The translations under genes and the position numbers were made by a program. This document shows positions 22,034-32,089 of a stretch of DNA of 64,000 bases, one piece after another (the stretch's first letter is position 1; each line of letters begins with the position of its first letter). This DNA is from Platanthera guangdongensis (Eukaryota > Streptophyta > Magnoliopsida > Asparagales > Orchidaceae). The notes under the pieces were generated by a model that was not told where the DNA came from, did not search any database, and worked only from the letters and a program-made list of their open reading frames with translations. The stretch is from positions 63,904,822-63,968,821 of the forward strand of contig CM077162.1 in the NCBI GenBank assembly GCA_039583875.1, read 5' to 3'.

Positions 22034-25000
22034 AGTCCAAGTGGCCATACCCCAACATGGTACTTGGACAGTGTATGTTCCAGACATATGACTGGAACTA
22101 GAGGATTATTAAAGGACTACATACCAATAAAAGATGGTCCAAAAGTCACCTTTGGTGGTTCTGAAAAAGGAATCATCAAAGGATTTGGTAACATTTCTAG
22201 CAACTTGGTTACCATTACTCAAGTGGCTTATGTTAAAGGGTTGAAACACAACCTAATAAGTATAAGTCAATTGAGTGATGTAGGGTATGCCATCTCATTT
22301 GTTAAAAATGGTTGTCATATCAAGAGGTCAAGTGATCAAGAGATCATTTTGACAGGTTATAGGAAGAGAAATGTCTATTGCCTAGACATTATGATTGAGA
22401 ACAATGGTTCTCCAGTTTGTCTTGTAGCTGATGAGACAGTCTCTCATTGTGTCAAATGGCACAAGATGCTTGCCCATCTTAACTACAAGACTATTAGCAA
22501 ATTCTTTAGCAAAGAGTTAGTGAGGAATGGTCCTCAAGTTAAGTGTGTTAAAGATGGTATTTGCTCAGCTTGTCAAAAGGGCAAGCAGACTAAATCCACC
22601 TTTAGAAGCATAGAAAACAAAGATGCTGTGAGGTGTTTGTACCTCTTGCATATGGATCTCTTTGATCCAATGCCAGTTCACAGCTTAGGTAGGAAGGTCT
22701 ATACCTTTGTAGTTGTAGATGACTACTCAAGGTTTTCCTGGGTGTTCTTCTTAAGACAGAAATCTGAAACTCCTAGTGTCTTCTATAGCTTTATCAAGCA
22801 AATTCAGAATGAACTAAATAGTACAGTGGTCAAAATTAGAAGTGACCATGGTACTGAATTTCAGTCTGATAGCATGACAAAACTATATGAAGACTTTGGG
22901 ATATTTCAAGAATTCTCTTCACCTAGAACACCTCAGCAAAATGGCATTGCTGAGAGGAAGAATAGAACCTTGATAGAGGCTGGTAGGACCCTACTAAGTG
23001 ATAAATCACTGCCAGAATATTTCTGGGCTGAAGTAGTTAACACTGCATGCCATGTTATAAATAGGGCTACCATCACTAAAAGGCTTAACAAGACCCCCTA
23101 TGAAGTTGTGAAAGGCAGGAAACCAAACCTATCCTATTTTAGGATCTTTGGTTGTAAATGCTTCATACTTAACAATGGGAAGTCTTACTTAACTAAGTTT
23201 GCTGACAAGTCCCAAGAGGGAATTTTTGTTGGGTACAGCAACAACAGTAAGGCTTATAGAGTCTACAACTTGACTACACAAGTTGTAGAAGAATCTGTGC
23301 ATGTAGTTTTTGATGAGACTAAACTTATTAATAATGAGTTGTCTAGTAGTGTATGCAGCCCCACAGGTTTAACAAAGAAGATGGACAAGCTTACTATAGA
23401 AGAAGTACCTGCTACAAGACAGCAAGTAGAAGACAGTAGCTGTTGTCCAGGGGGAGAACTACATGTGCCAATTGCTGAAGAAATACAAGGAGTACAGCAT
23501 GATGGAGATGCTGAAGAGGTTCAACCAGAAGTAAGGATGCCTCCAGCCAACAGGCATCTAAGAGATCATCCAGTAGAGCAGATTATTGGAGATCGAAGAC
23601 AAGGAGTACAAACAGGAGCAGATACATAATGCAGCAATCTACTCCAGCTTTCTGTCTCAAGTTCAACCTAAGAAATTTGAAGAAGCAATACTGGATCCAC
23701 AATGGACTGAAGCAATGCAAGAAGAGCTTAATCAGTTCAAAAGGTGCAAGGTTTGGGAACTTGTTCCTAAACCTAAAGACCACAATGTAATAGGAACTAA
23801 GTGGATCTACAGGAATAAGATGGATGGACAAGGGGTCATCATTAAGAATAAGGCTAGACTGGTTGCTAAAGGATATAGGCAAGAAGAAGGTATTGACTTT
23901 GATCAAACCTTTGCTCCAGTAGCCAGACTGGAAGCCATAAGGATGTTCTTGGCCTATGCAACCTATCAAGGATTCAAGGTTTACCAAATGGATGTCAAGT
24001 CATCATTCCTAAATGGTAATCTTAAGGAAGAAGTCTATGTGGAACAACCTTCAGGTTTTGTTGATTCAACTCAACCTCATCATGTCTATAGACTTAGGAA
24101 AGCTTTATATGGGTTAAAGCAAGCCCCTAGGGCTTGGTATGAAACCCTATCTAGTTTCCTCATTGAGAACAAATTCTCAAGGGGGAAAATAGATAAGACT
24201 CTATTCCTTAGGGAATCTAGAGGCAAAGTTATACTAGTCCAAATATATGTAGATGACATTATATTTGGGTCTACTGAAAGCAGCCTTTGCAAAAAGTTTG
24301 CAAAACTAATGCAAGGTCAGTTTGAGATGAGTAGTATGGGAGAGCTGAAGTTTTTCTTGGGTCTCCAAGTTAAACAGACTGAGAGTGGTTTATCCATTAG
24401 TCAGTCCAAGTTCACCCTAGAACTCATAAGGTAGTATGGTATGGATTCATCCAGCACCATGAAGACTCCTATGGGGTCAAGTATGTCTCTTAGCAAGGAT
24501 GATGCAGGGAGACCTGTAGATGAAACCTTGTATAGAGGGATAGTTGGCTCCCTATTATACTTGACTGCTAGTAGACCTGACATCATGTATGCTACAAGTG
24601 TTTGTGCCAGGTATCTAAAGGGCACTCCCTATCTAGGCCTCTGGTACCCTAGGAATGGAGATTTTGATCTAACAGGTTATTCAGATGCAGACTTTGCAGG
24701 ATGCAAAGAAAATAGAAAGAGCACTACTGGAACCTGTCAATTCCTAGGTGGGAGACTAATTTCATGGAGTAGCAAAAAGCAAACCAGTGTGGCTATCTCC
24801 ACAGCAGAGTCAGAGTATGTGGATGCAGGAAGTTGTTGTGCTCAACTTCTGTGGATACAACATCAGCTAGAGGACTATGGATTTCAGGTAAGTAGAACTC
24901 CACTTTTCTGTGATTCTACAAGTGCTATTTCAATAGCTAATAACCCTGTATCTCATAGTAGAACTAAACATATTGAAATTAAATATCATTTTCTTAGGGA

Positions 25001-25136
25001 GCATGTAGAAAGAGAAGATATTTTATTAGAATATGTTAAAACTGATAATCAAGTAGCTGATATGTTTACTAAGCCCCTAGAAGAAGCTAAGTTCAATAGA
25101 TTCAAAATTGAACTAGGAATGATAAACTTAGAATAA
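22019..25136 (+). pseudogene. pol: Pol of element A: protease, integrase, RT, RNase H (broken)
   Basis: Order PR-INT-RT-RH proves copia. Protease site reads DSV (22067-22075) instead of DSG, so it is probably inactive. The integrase zinc region (WHKMLAHLNYKTI ... CSACQKGKQ) is followed by catalytic Asp 22655, Asp 22844 and Glu 22952, with the 35-residue spacing kept. A frameshift at about 23600 leads to the RT ([21 protein letters not shown] at 24246-24257). TAG at 24432 replaces the AAG of C. RNase H follows with SDADFAG and TAESEYV, but 18 residues are missing near 24615 (54-bp in-frame deletion). It ends GMINLE, TAA at 25134. The intact protein would cleave Gag-Pol, copy RNA and integrate cDNA. 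Confidence 0.93.
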
Positions 25137-25168
25137 GTTTACAGAATTAAAATTGGCTAAGTAAAAAG

Positions 25169-25500
25169 GTGTCGACACATAGACAAGTCTATGTCGACAC
25201 AGAATAGTGGTGTCGACACTTCAGGAAAAAGGTGTCGACACATCTAGGAATGTGGTGTCGACACTTCAGAATGTTAGTGTCGACACATGTCCAGTAGGTG
25301 TCGACACACCCAATGTGGTGTCGACACTTAAGTTTTACTCAGAATTTTCTAAGTAAAGTCTCGACAATGTGTCGAGTTATGTTGTGTCGACACATAACCA
25401 AGTGTCGACACATAAAATCTGTGACTAAACTTGTGTCGACACATATGTGTCGAGACATTATAAGTCAGTGTCGACACTTATTGCCAGTGTCGACACATTT
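25169..25500. repeat. GTGTCGACAC array between pol and ORF3, element A
   Basis: About a dozen exact copies plus variants (ATGTCGACAC, GTGTCGAGAC). Starts at 25169, 25191 (variant), 25210, 25232, 25255, 25277, 25298 and 25318 give 19-23 bp spacing, the same as the LTR array. The linkers differ from those in the LTR, so this is not simply a copied LTR piece. The matching arrays are at 37456-37785 (B) and 47615-47943 (C). Confidence 0.92.
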
Positions 25501-25542
25501 TAAGTTAGCTGTCCCGCCTGTTCATCTTCAAAATTAGAAAGG

Positions 25543-25553
25543 TATATATAGGG
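25543..25553 (+). promoter_or_regulatory. candidate internal promoter (TATA box) for ORF3, element A
   Basis: TATATATAGGG, 108 bp before the ORF3 ATG and about 50 bp after the palindrome array. The equivalent is TATAAATAGGG in C (47990) and on the minus strand in B (37409-37399). The order array, TATA, transcript start matches the LTR promoter, which suggests ORF3 has its own mRNA. It has not been shown to be active. Confidence 0.65.
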
Positions 25554-25650
25554 TTCTGTCTTTGTTTATCGACACGCTTTCAAAGTTTCGAGACCAAAAC
25601 TACTGTGTCGACACCTCTCTCTTCTCACAAGACAAATTCTACAAACCCTA

Positions 25651-28458
25651 ATGGCGCCTAAGCTAGAGGAGAATGTTAACGAAGGATATGAGCTGGTGCG
25701 CGGCGCATTTGAAGAAGCAGATCAAGAAATCCAGGCGGTAGTAACCCTAGTCGCCGATTCTGGATTAGAATACTTAGTTTCTGACCTACAAAGATTTGGA
25801 AGAAAGAGGTTCTTGAATTCCTAAATGGAGCTCAGATAGATGAATCTGGATACAAAATCAAATCCAGAGTTCATGGTGCAAGGGTTAAGGTATCCCCTAA
25901 AAATCTGAGGAGGTGCTCCGGCTACCAAAAACTCAAGATGAGAGAAGAAGTTACTGCATCCAAGACCAGGGAAGCTCTAACCTGGTGTGGACTGGATCCT
26001 AAAATGAAGATTGGTTCTGTCTTTAACAGGAAAGGCATGAACAGCCAAGGCAAATTCCTGTCTGAGATTGTTGGTAAGGTCTTACTCAGCAAGCCTGGAG
26101 GGCATGACAGAGTGTCTGCCTATATGTTTGGAATCATGACAAGGATAATCTTCACTCTGAAAACAGACTGGTCTATAGTGGTTTATGAGAAGATTAAGGA
26201 GAGCTTGAAGAAGCCCAATCTGGGCAGAATCATTAGTCTATACCTAGCTGGTGTGATACCAGAGCTAATGAGTACTACTGCAGGAAGCAAGATAAATCAT
26301 ATGAGGAAGATGGATCTAAGGATCTTTTCAAGATGGGACAGGCTGTTGTCCAAGGAAATGCCAACCCCAGAGAAGACAGTTACTAAGAAAGACACTCCTC
26401 CCAAAAAGAAAAGGAAGACAGTTCCAGTGGCACAAGAATCCACTAGTAGTTCTGAAAGTGAAGAACAAGTTGTTTTCACTCCTGATGATCATGAGGAAGA
26501 GCCTGCAGAGAAGTCTCCTGCTCCTCCAGCTGATGCAGAGATCCAGGGGGAGCTCCCACAAGCTAGCCCCATCCACAAGGATCAAAGCCAGGGGGAGCCT
26601 CCAGTTGTAGAAGAACCATCTACACTGGACAGTGAGCAAGCCACCACCATCATACAAGAGGTACTCACTGACCTAAATACTTTAGAATATCTTATAGAAG
26701 ATGCTGATTTGTCTGATGTTCCTCAGCAAACTCAGCTGCCTAGTCAAGCTCCAGATGTTGTTATAGAAGACACATCTGCTGTTCCAGTAATTCCTGATCC
26801 TGTGGTTGAAGAACCAAGAACTTCTCCAGCTTCTTCACCACCAGAATACACCATGGAGGATTTATTCCTAAATCTAGACCAACAAGATTTTGACATGGAC
26901 AAGGATGCTGCTGAAAAAAATCATGCTGCTGCTGAGGGGGAGCAAATGCCAGTTCTGGAAGAGCCTATAAGGCAACAACCTGAGAAGCCTCAAAACCCTA
27001 AGGATAGAGTTGAGATAGCCAGTTCCTCAGAATCTGAAGATGAGGAGGCTACAAGGGCACAGAAAAAGAAGCTTTATGTCTTCAAGAGAAGGAGTCAAAG
27101 TTACAAAAAGGCTTTACAATCAATTGCACCACAGCCTATAGTTCAGCATGCTCCAACTGCTGATTATAGTGCTTTAATGGTTGTACTACAGATAAAGTTG
27201 GATGAGCAAAGGCAGGCCATAGAGAAGTATGTAGATGAAGGGCAGAAATCACTCCAATTTGATCTAGCCCAGGATATAAAATCCATCAGGTTTGAGATGA
27301 ATCTCAACAAGAAGGAGATGACTGAATGTTTTCACAAAGGTGGAAATGCAGTAGTATACTTGGCAACACACCAAGAGAAGATCAAAGCACAAGTAGATGA
27401 TATAACATTGAAGCAAGGATATGTTCTTGAAAATCAACTAAGGATGAATGACAACTTGACTGCTTCTCATAATGCTATAGTCACTGAATTGAATAACAAG
27501 GCTGCTGAACCTTCTACATCTACTGCTGCTGCTAAAGCTGATTTTGATAAAGTATTTCAAGAAGAAATTACTGCTGTAAAGACTGCTATCAAGCCTCCCA
27601 GAAAGCTATATCTGATCAACTTCAAAAGCTCAAACCATTCTTTAAAGATGGAGTCAGATACTTGGATAGTCAAATCAGATTTCAAAAGGATGATGTCAGA
27701 GATCATATGGCTCGAGAAGTCATAAAGGGAGAGAGTTTTAGTCAAAGCTAGCTCTGATCATGCCAAATGGATATCTAATTCCATCAGAGCTACACCGGGC
27801 TATCCTCCACTCTGTGATGATGATAATGTTGCTGAATCTGGGATTCAAACTGCATATCTTGGAGGTGAGCAACCAGAGGTAGCTCAAGTGATATATCCTC
27901 CACCAGATTTTGACATGGTGCAAGCTGATATTCATCATATGTATAGCCCAACTGAAGGGAAGTCTATGTTATTCTGGATAAAGTGGTTCAATCTATTACT
28001 GAAGCCATGCAAGAGGCATTACAGAAGGAGGAAGAGACAAGGTTGTCTAAGAAGAGGTTTAGGGAACAAGCAGAACAAAGGCCAGACTTTGAACAGTGGA
28101 GCCCTACCTCTAGGAATATAATATTAACTACCTGGAAAGCTGCAAAGGATAACACTCATGACAGGAACAAGTGGTTTTCTGAAGCTGAATGGAGAAAACA
28201 TGAGATCAGGTAGGAAGCAATAGTTCAGTATAGAAGGAAGGCAAAGATGGGAAAGCTACCTCCTACTGTAGTGGAGCCTAGCAAGTACTTTCCTAAGCCA
28301 TACCATTATTTTGAGAGACAGAAGATCAAAGCTGAAGAGCTCAAAAAGAAAGATCTAAAAGGCAAGAAGCCTGCTGATGCTGAAACTGCTGATGCTCCTG
28401 TTCAAGCAAAAGTCCAAGCTGGCAGGGAATAGTTATCAAGGAACCAGATCAGAAATAG
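25651..28458 (+). pseudogene. ORF3 of element A (broken), function unknown
   Basis: ATG at 25651 after ACAAACCCTA; reads MAPKLEENVNEGYELVRGAF as in B. Frameshifts near 25785 and 25910 break the N-terminal domain. A long open piece runs 25938-27725, then shifts and stops follow to the shared end EPDQK-stop. Regions in order: N-terminal globular part (to KMDLRIFSRWDRLLSKE, about 26340), a basic run KKKRK (about 26403), a long acidic Pro/Glu-rich part with ASPIHKDQSQGE, a coiled-coil-like helix (LDEQRQAIEKYVDEGQKSLQF, from about 27195), and a basic C-terminus. I see no signal peptide or membrane segment, so an envelope-like role is not supported. The extra ORF of SIRE elements is usually called env-like. 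Confidence 0.75.
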
Positions 28459-28758
28459 ATTAAGAATTTACTTGAAGATTTTTTTGTAATCTTTTGAATG
28501 TAAAACATTTTTGTGAACTACTGGAAATGTATAAGACAAATGTTTAGAACAATATATGATCAATATAATTCATGTTTGTTCTGTGATTATGTCTATTTCT
28601 TAATTGTTCTGTGTTGATGTATGTGTATATATGTGTGATTTATAATGTTATGTTAACCCTGCTGTACATAATCCTGCTTTACATCATTTTGTAATTTTTA
28701 TTATGAAATGTGTATATCATTGACTAAGGGTTTATGACTTCTCCAAATAGGGGGAGAT
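28459..28758 (+). other. 3' untranslated region and PPT of element A
   Basis: About 300 bp of AT-rich sequence between ORF3 and the 3' LTR, ending in the polypurine tract ATAGGGGGAGAT (28747-28758). The same segment with the same PPT is in B (34183-34473, minus strand) and C (50937-51236). Confidence 0.85.
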
Positions 28759-30481
28759 TGTTGGGTACATTGGTTAAATGTACCTGATTTGAAGAAGCCT
28801 CACCCAACTCAATGATATACATCATAATGTATTTGATGTATGTTGAGTTTACTTGTGCAGGTTAAGTAATTACTGGACTGAAGCAAAAAGTTTCTAAGTC
28901 CATGTGTCGACACCCAGAGGGAAAGTGTCGACACTCAAGAAAGCTTGTGTCGACACCCAGACAAGCAGTGTCGACACTTGGAGTCATTGTGTCGACACCT
29001 GGGATGCAGAGTCGAACCAGACAGAAAGTGTCGACACTTGGAGCTGTGTCGACACTCAGTGAAGAAAAGTGCAGACAGAAAGTGTCGACACCCAGTGAAG
29101 CTGAGTCTACACCAGATAGTGTCGACACTTGGAGCTGAGTCGACACTCAGCAAAAGACTGCAGAAACTAAGTTAAAGTGTTGACACCAAGAATAATGTGT
29201 CGACACACAACAAGAAGAGTCAGCACTTGAAGAAAGTGTCGACACAAAGAACAAAGTGTCGACACTCATCAGAAGAGTCAACATTTGAAGTAAGTTTCGA
29301 CACCCAGAACAATGTGTCGACACTCAGCTAAAGACTCTATACTTGAAGTAAGTGTCGACACATGGAGCTGTGTCGACACTTAGCAAAGAACAGAATTATC
29401 AACAAAATATTCTAAGTACAAGTGTCGACACTAAGGGAATGTGTCGACACTCAGCTGAAGTCTCAACAGAAGAATCAAGTGTCGGCACAAGGAGCTGTGT
29501 CGACACTCAGCAAGTATCAACATAGAAGACTATGTGTCGACACCAAGAAGCAGTGTCGACACTTAACAGATTCAACATAAGAAGTTGTGTCGACACAAAA
29601 GTGATGTGTCGACACTTAGAAGAATTCAGCTAAAGATAGAAGATCAATTACTTGTGTCGACACTCAATTTCAGTGCGACACCTGAAGAAGAATCTGTGTC
29701 GAGACATACAAGAGTTGTGTCGACACCTTGTAGACTTGTGTCGACACTTACACAGCATGTGTCGACACTTGGACTATAAGTGTCGACACTTAAAGACAGA
29801 AAGTCTCGACACTTTCAGAAGTTAGAGATTTTCAAGAAATGACTGGATGACTTGACAGCTGCCGTTCCAGCCGGTCTACAGCACCTGTCAGAGATGTCAG
29901 AAGACAGTTATGAACCGGACCAGCGGTTTACCATGAAGAAGGCCTATAAATAGGCATCTACAGTTTACAGAAATATTGTTCAGATTTGTTGAAAACACCA
30001 GTTATTAAAGTGGTACACAGAGTATCAACACAAGAAGATCTTGCGTCCAAGTGCAGATCTAAGAAGTTGGAGAGAGAGGGCTCCATCCAAGAAATCAGCC
30101 TCTAAAACTAGGCTGAGAAGAAGGATTGTATCCAGCCGAGTTCTTCCAAGAACTCATCAAGAAACTCTCAACTCCTCTCTGTTTTTCAGAGTTTGTTGAG
30201 TTATTATTTCTATAATAATTTTTATCTTGTAGGATCCTTGGATCTGAGTGAATTGTAAGCCTATAATTATAAAGGCTGAGGGTAGGGCTTTGGCCTGAGT
30301 GTAGGAGATTGTTATCTCTGAGTGTAGGCTTGATTGGCTGAGTGTAGGCCTGGTGGCCTGAGTGGTAGGCCTTTGTGGCTGAATTGTAGGCGCTGGTGAT
30401 AAAGCTGAAGTTGTAAGGCTTTGGGCCTGAGGTGTAGGAACCAATTTAGGTTCTGAGACAGTGGAGGAGTTTGCCGAATCT
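28759..30481 (+). repeat. 3' LTR of element A, running into the gap
   Basis: TGTTGGGTACATTGG start after the PPT; co-linear with 17774-19496 and beyond, including the array (about 28904-29815), TATA box (29945) and start of the GAGTGTAGGCCT repeats. It is interrupted by Ns at 30482. Many single-base losses relative to the 5' LTR (for example AGTGCGACACC for AGTGTCGACACC near 29674) increase towards the gap and may be consensus errors. It might equally be the 5' LTR of element C if A and C form a tandem. Confidence 0.88.
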
Positions 30482-30981
30482 NNNNNNNNNNNNNNNNNNN
30501 NNNNNNNNNNNNNNNNNNNNNNNNNNNNNNNNNNNNNNNNNNNNNNNNNNNNNNNNNNNNNNNNNNNNNNNNNNNNNNNNNNNNNNNNNNNNNNNNNNNN
30601 NNNNNNNNNNNNNNNNNNNNNNNNNNNNNNNNNNNNNNNNNNNNNNNNNNNNNNNNNNNNNNNNNNNNNNNNNNNNNNNNNNNNNNNNNNNNNNNNNNNN
30701 NNNNNNNNNNNNNNNNNNNNNNNNNNNNNNNNNNNNNNNNNNNNNNNNNNNNNNNNNNNNNNNNNNNNNNNNNNNNNNNNNNNNNNNNNNNNNNNNNNNN
30801 NNNNNNNNNNNNNNNNNNNNNNNNNNNNNNNNNNNNNNNNNNNNNNNNNNNNNNNNNNNNNNNNNNNNNNNNNNNNNNNNNNNNNNNNNNNNNNNNNNNN
30901 NNNNNNNNNNNNNNNNNNNNNNNNNNNNNNNNNNNNNNNNNNNNNNNNNNNNNNNNNNNNNNNNNNNNNNNNNNNNNNNNN
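30482..30981. other. assembly gap, 500 N
   Basis: Exactly 500 Ns, so a placeholder length. To its left is an LTR cut in its last 400 bp. To its right is the end of a gag gene. At least the rest of the LTR and about 1.9 kb of leader and gag must be missing, so the true size is probably 2 kb or more. Apparent long open frames across it contain only unknown residues. Confidence 0.98.
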
Positions 30982-32089
30982 AGCCCCAACATTCAACAAT
31001 TCTGTTGTAGATAAGACACAATGGCTGTACCTAAGCAAGGTACAGAAGTTTGAATGCTGGTGCTGTGACAAGGTTGGTCACTTTGCAGTGGACTGTCTTG
31101 GGACAATGTTAGTGCCAAAGTGAGTACCAAACTACCTTTTGGAAAGCCAGTGGGTAGCTTTGTCAGATTGCAGACTACAGTACCAGATCCCCAGAATTCT
31201 TTGGGTTCTAAGGTTCATTATCTGTTTTTGTAGATCAGTCCAAGTGGCCATCCCAACATGGTACTTGGACAGTGGATGTTCCAGACATATGACTGGACAA
31301 GAGGATTACTAAAGGATTACATTCCATAAAGTGGTCCAAAAGTCACCTTTGGATGTTTCTGAAAAAGGAATCATCAAAGGGTTTTGGTAACATTTCTACA
31401 AACTTGGTTACCATTCTCATGGCTTATGTTAAAGGGTTGAAACACAACCTAATAAGTATAAGTCAACTAGTGATGTAAGTGTATGACATCTCATTTGTAA
31501 AAATGGTTGTCATATCAAGAGTCCAAGTGATCAAGAGATCATTTTTTGACAGGTATAGGAAGAGGAAGTGTCTACTGCCTAGACATTATGGTTGAGAATA
31601 ATGGTTCTCCAGTTTGTCTTTTAGCTGATAGACAGTCTCTCATTGTGTCAAATGCACAAGAGATTGCCCATCTTAACTACGACTATTAGCAAACTCTTTA
31701 TCAAGAGTTAGTGAGGAATGGTCCTCAAGTTAATGTGTTAAAGATGGTTTTGCTCAGCTTGTCAAAAGAGCAAGCAGACTAAATCCACCTTTTAGAAGCA
31801 TGAACAAAGTCTGTGAGGTGTTTATACCTCTGCATATGGATCTCTTTTGGTCCAATGCCAGTTCATCAGCTATAGTGTAGGAAGGGTCTATACCTTTGTA
31901 GTTGTAGATGACTACTCCAAGGGTTTCCTGGGTGTTCTTCTTAAGACAGAAAATCCTGAAACACCTAGTTTCTCTCTTCTATAGCTTTGTCAAGCAAATT
32001 CAGAATGAACTAATGTACAATGGTCAAAATAGAAATGACCATGGTACTAAATTTCAGTCTGATAGCATGACAAATACCTTGTGTGAAGA
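30982..32089 (+). pseudogene. element C, part 1: end of gag to middle of integrase
   Basis: Co-linear with 21777-22892 of element A: second zinc knuckle CWCCDKVGHFAVDC, protease region, zinc region of integrase and core up to the codons before EDFGIF. Nearly every 50-100 bp has a one-base gain or loss relative to A and B, so no frame stays open. The density of indels, absent from the second part of C, suggests poor consensus next to the gap more than true decay. The element is cut at 32089 by B, after GAAGA. Confidence 0.85.
32085..32089 (+). other. target-site duplication of element B, left copy
   Basis: GAAGA, repeated at 45279-45283. Joining the flanks across one copy restores the GAAGACTTTGGGATATTTC sequence seen uninterrupted in element A at 22888. 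Confidence 0.95.

Larger units (their letters stand above)
17774..30481 (+). mobile_element. element A, SIRE/Maximus-type Ty1/copia retrotransposon
   Basis: Full set of parts: 5' LTR (17774-19857), primer site, gag, pol, palindromic spacer, ORF3, PPT, and a 3' LTR running into the assembly gap. Long LTRs (about 2.1 kb), two-knuckle Gag, a stop between Gag and Pol in one frame, and an extra ORF after pol are the known hallmarks of the SIRE/Maximus lineage. The left flank is GGCAT. The right flank is hidden by the gap. Coding regions are broken by several stops and frameshifts, so this copy is not autonomous. Confidence 0.93.

Noticed and set aside
30157..31123. Open frames of 179-304 codons across 30482-30981
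   Set aside because: They consist almost entirely of unknown residues from the N gap.
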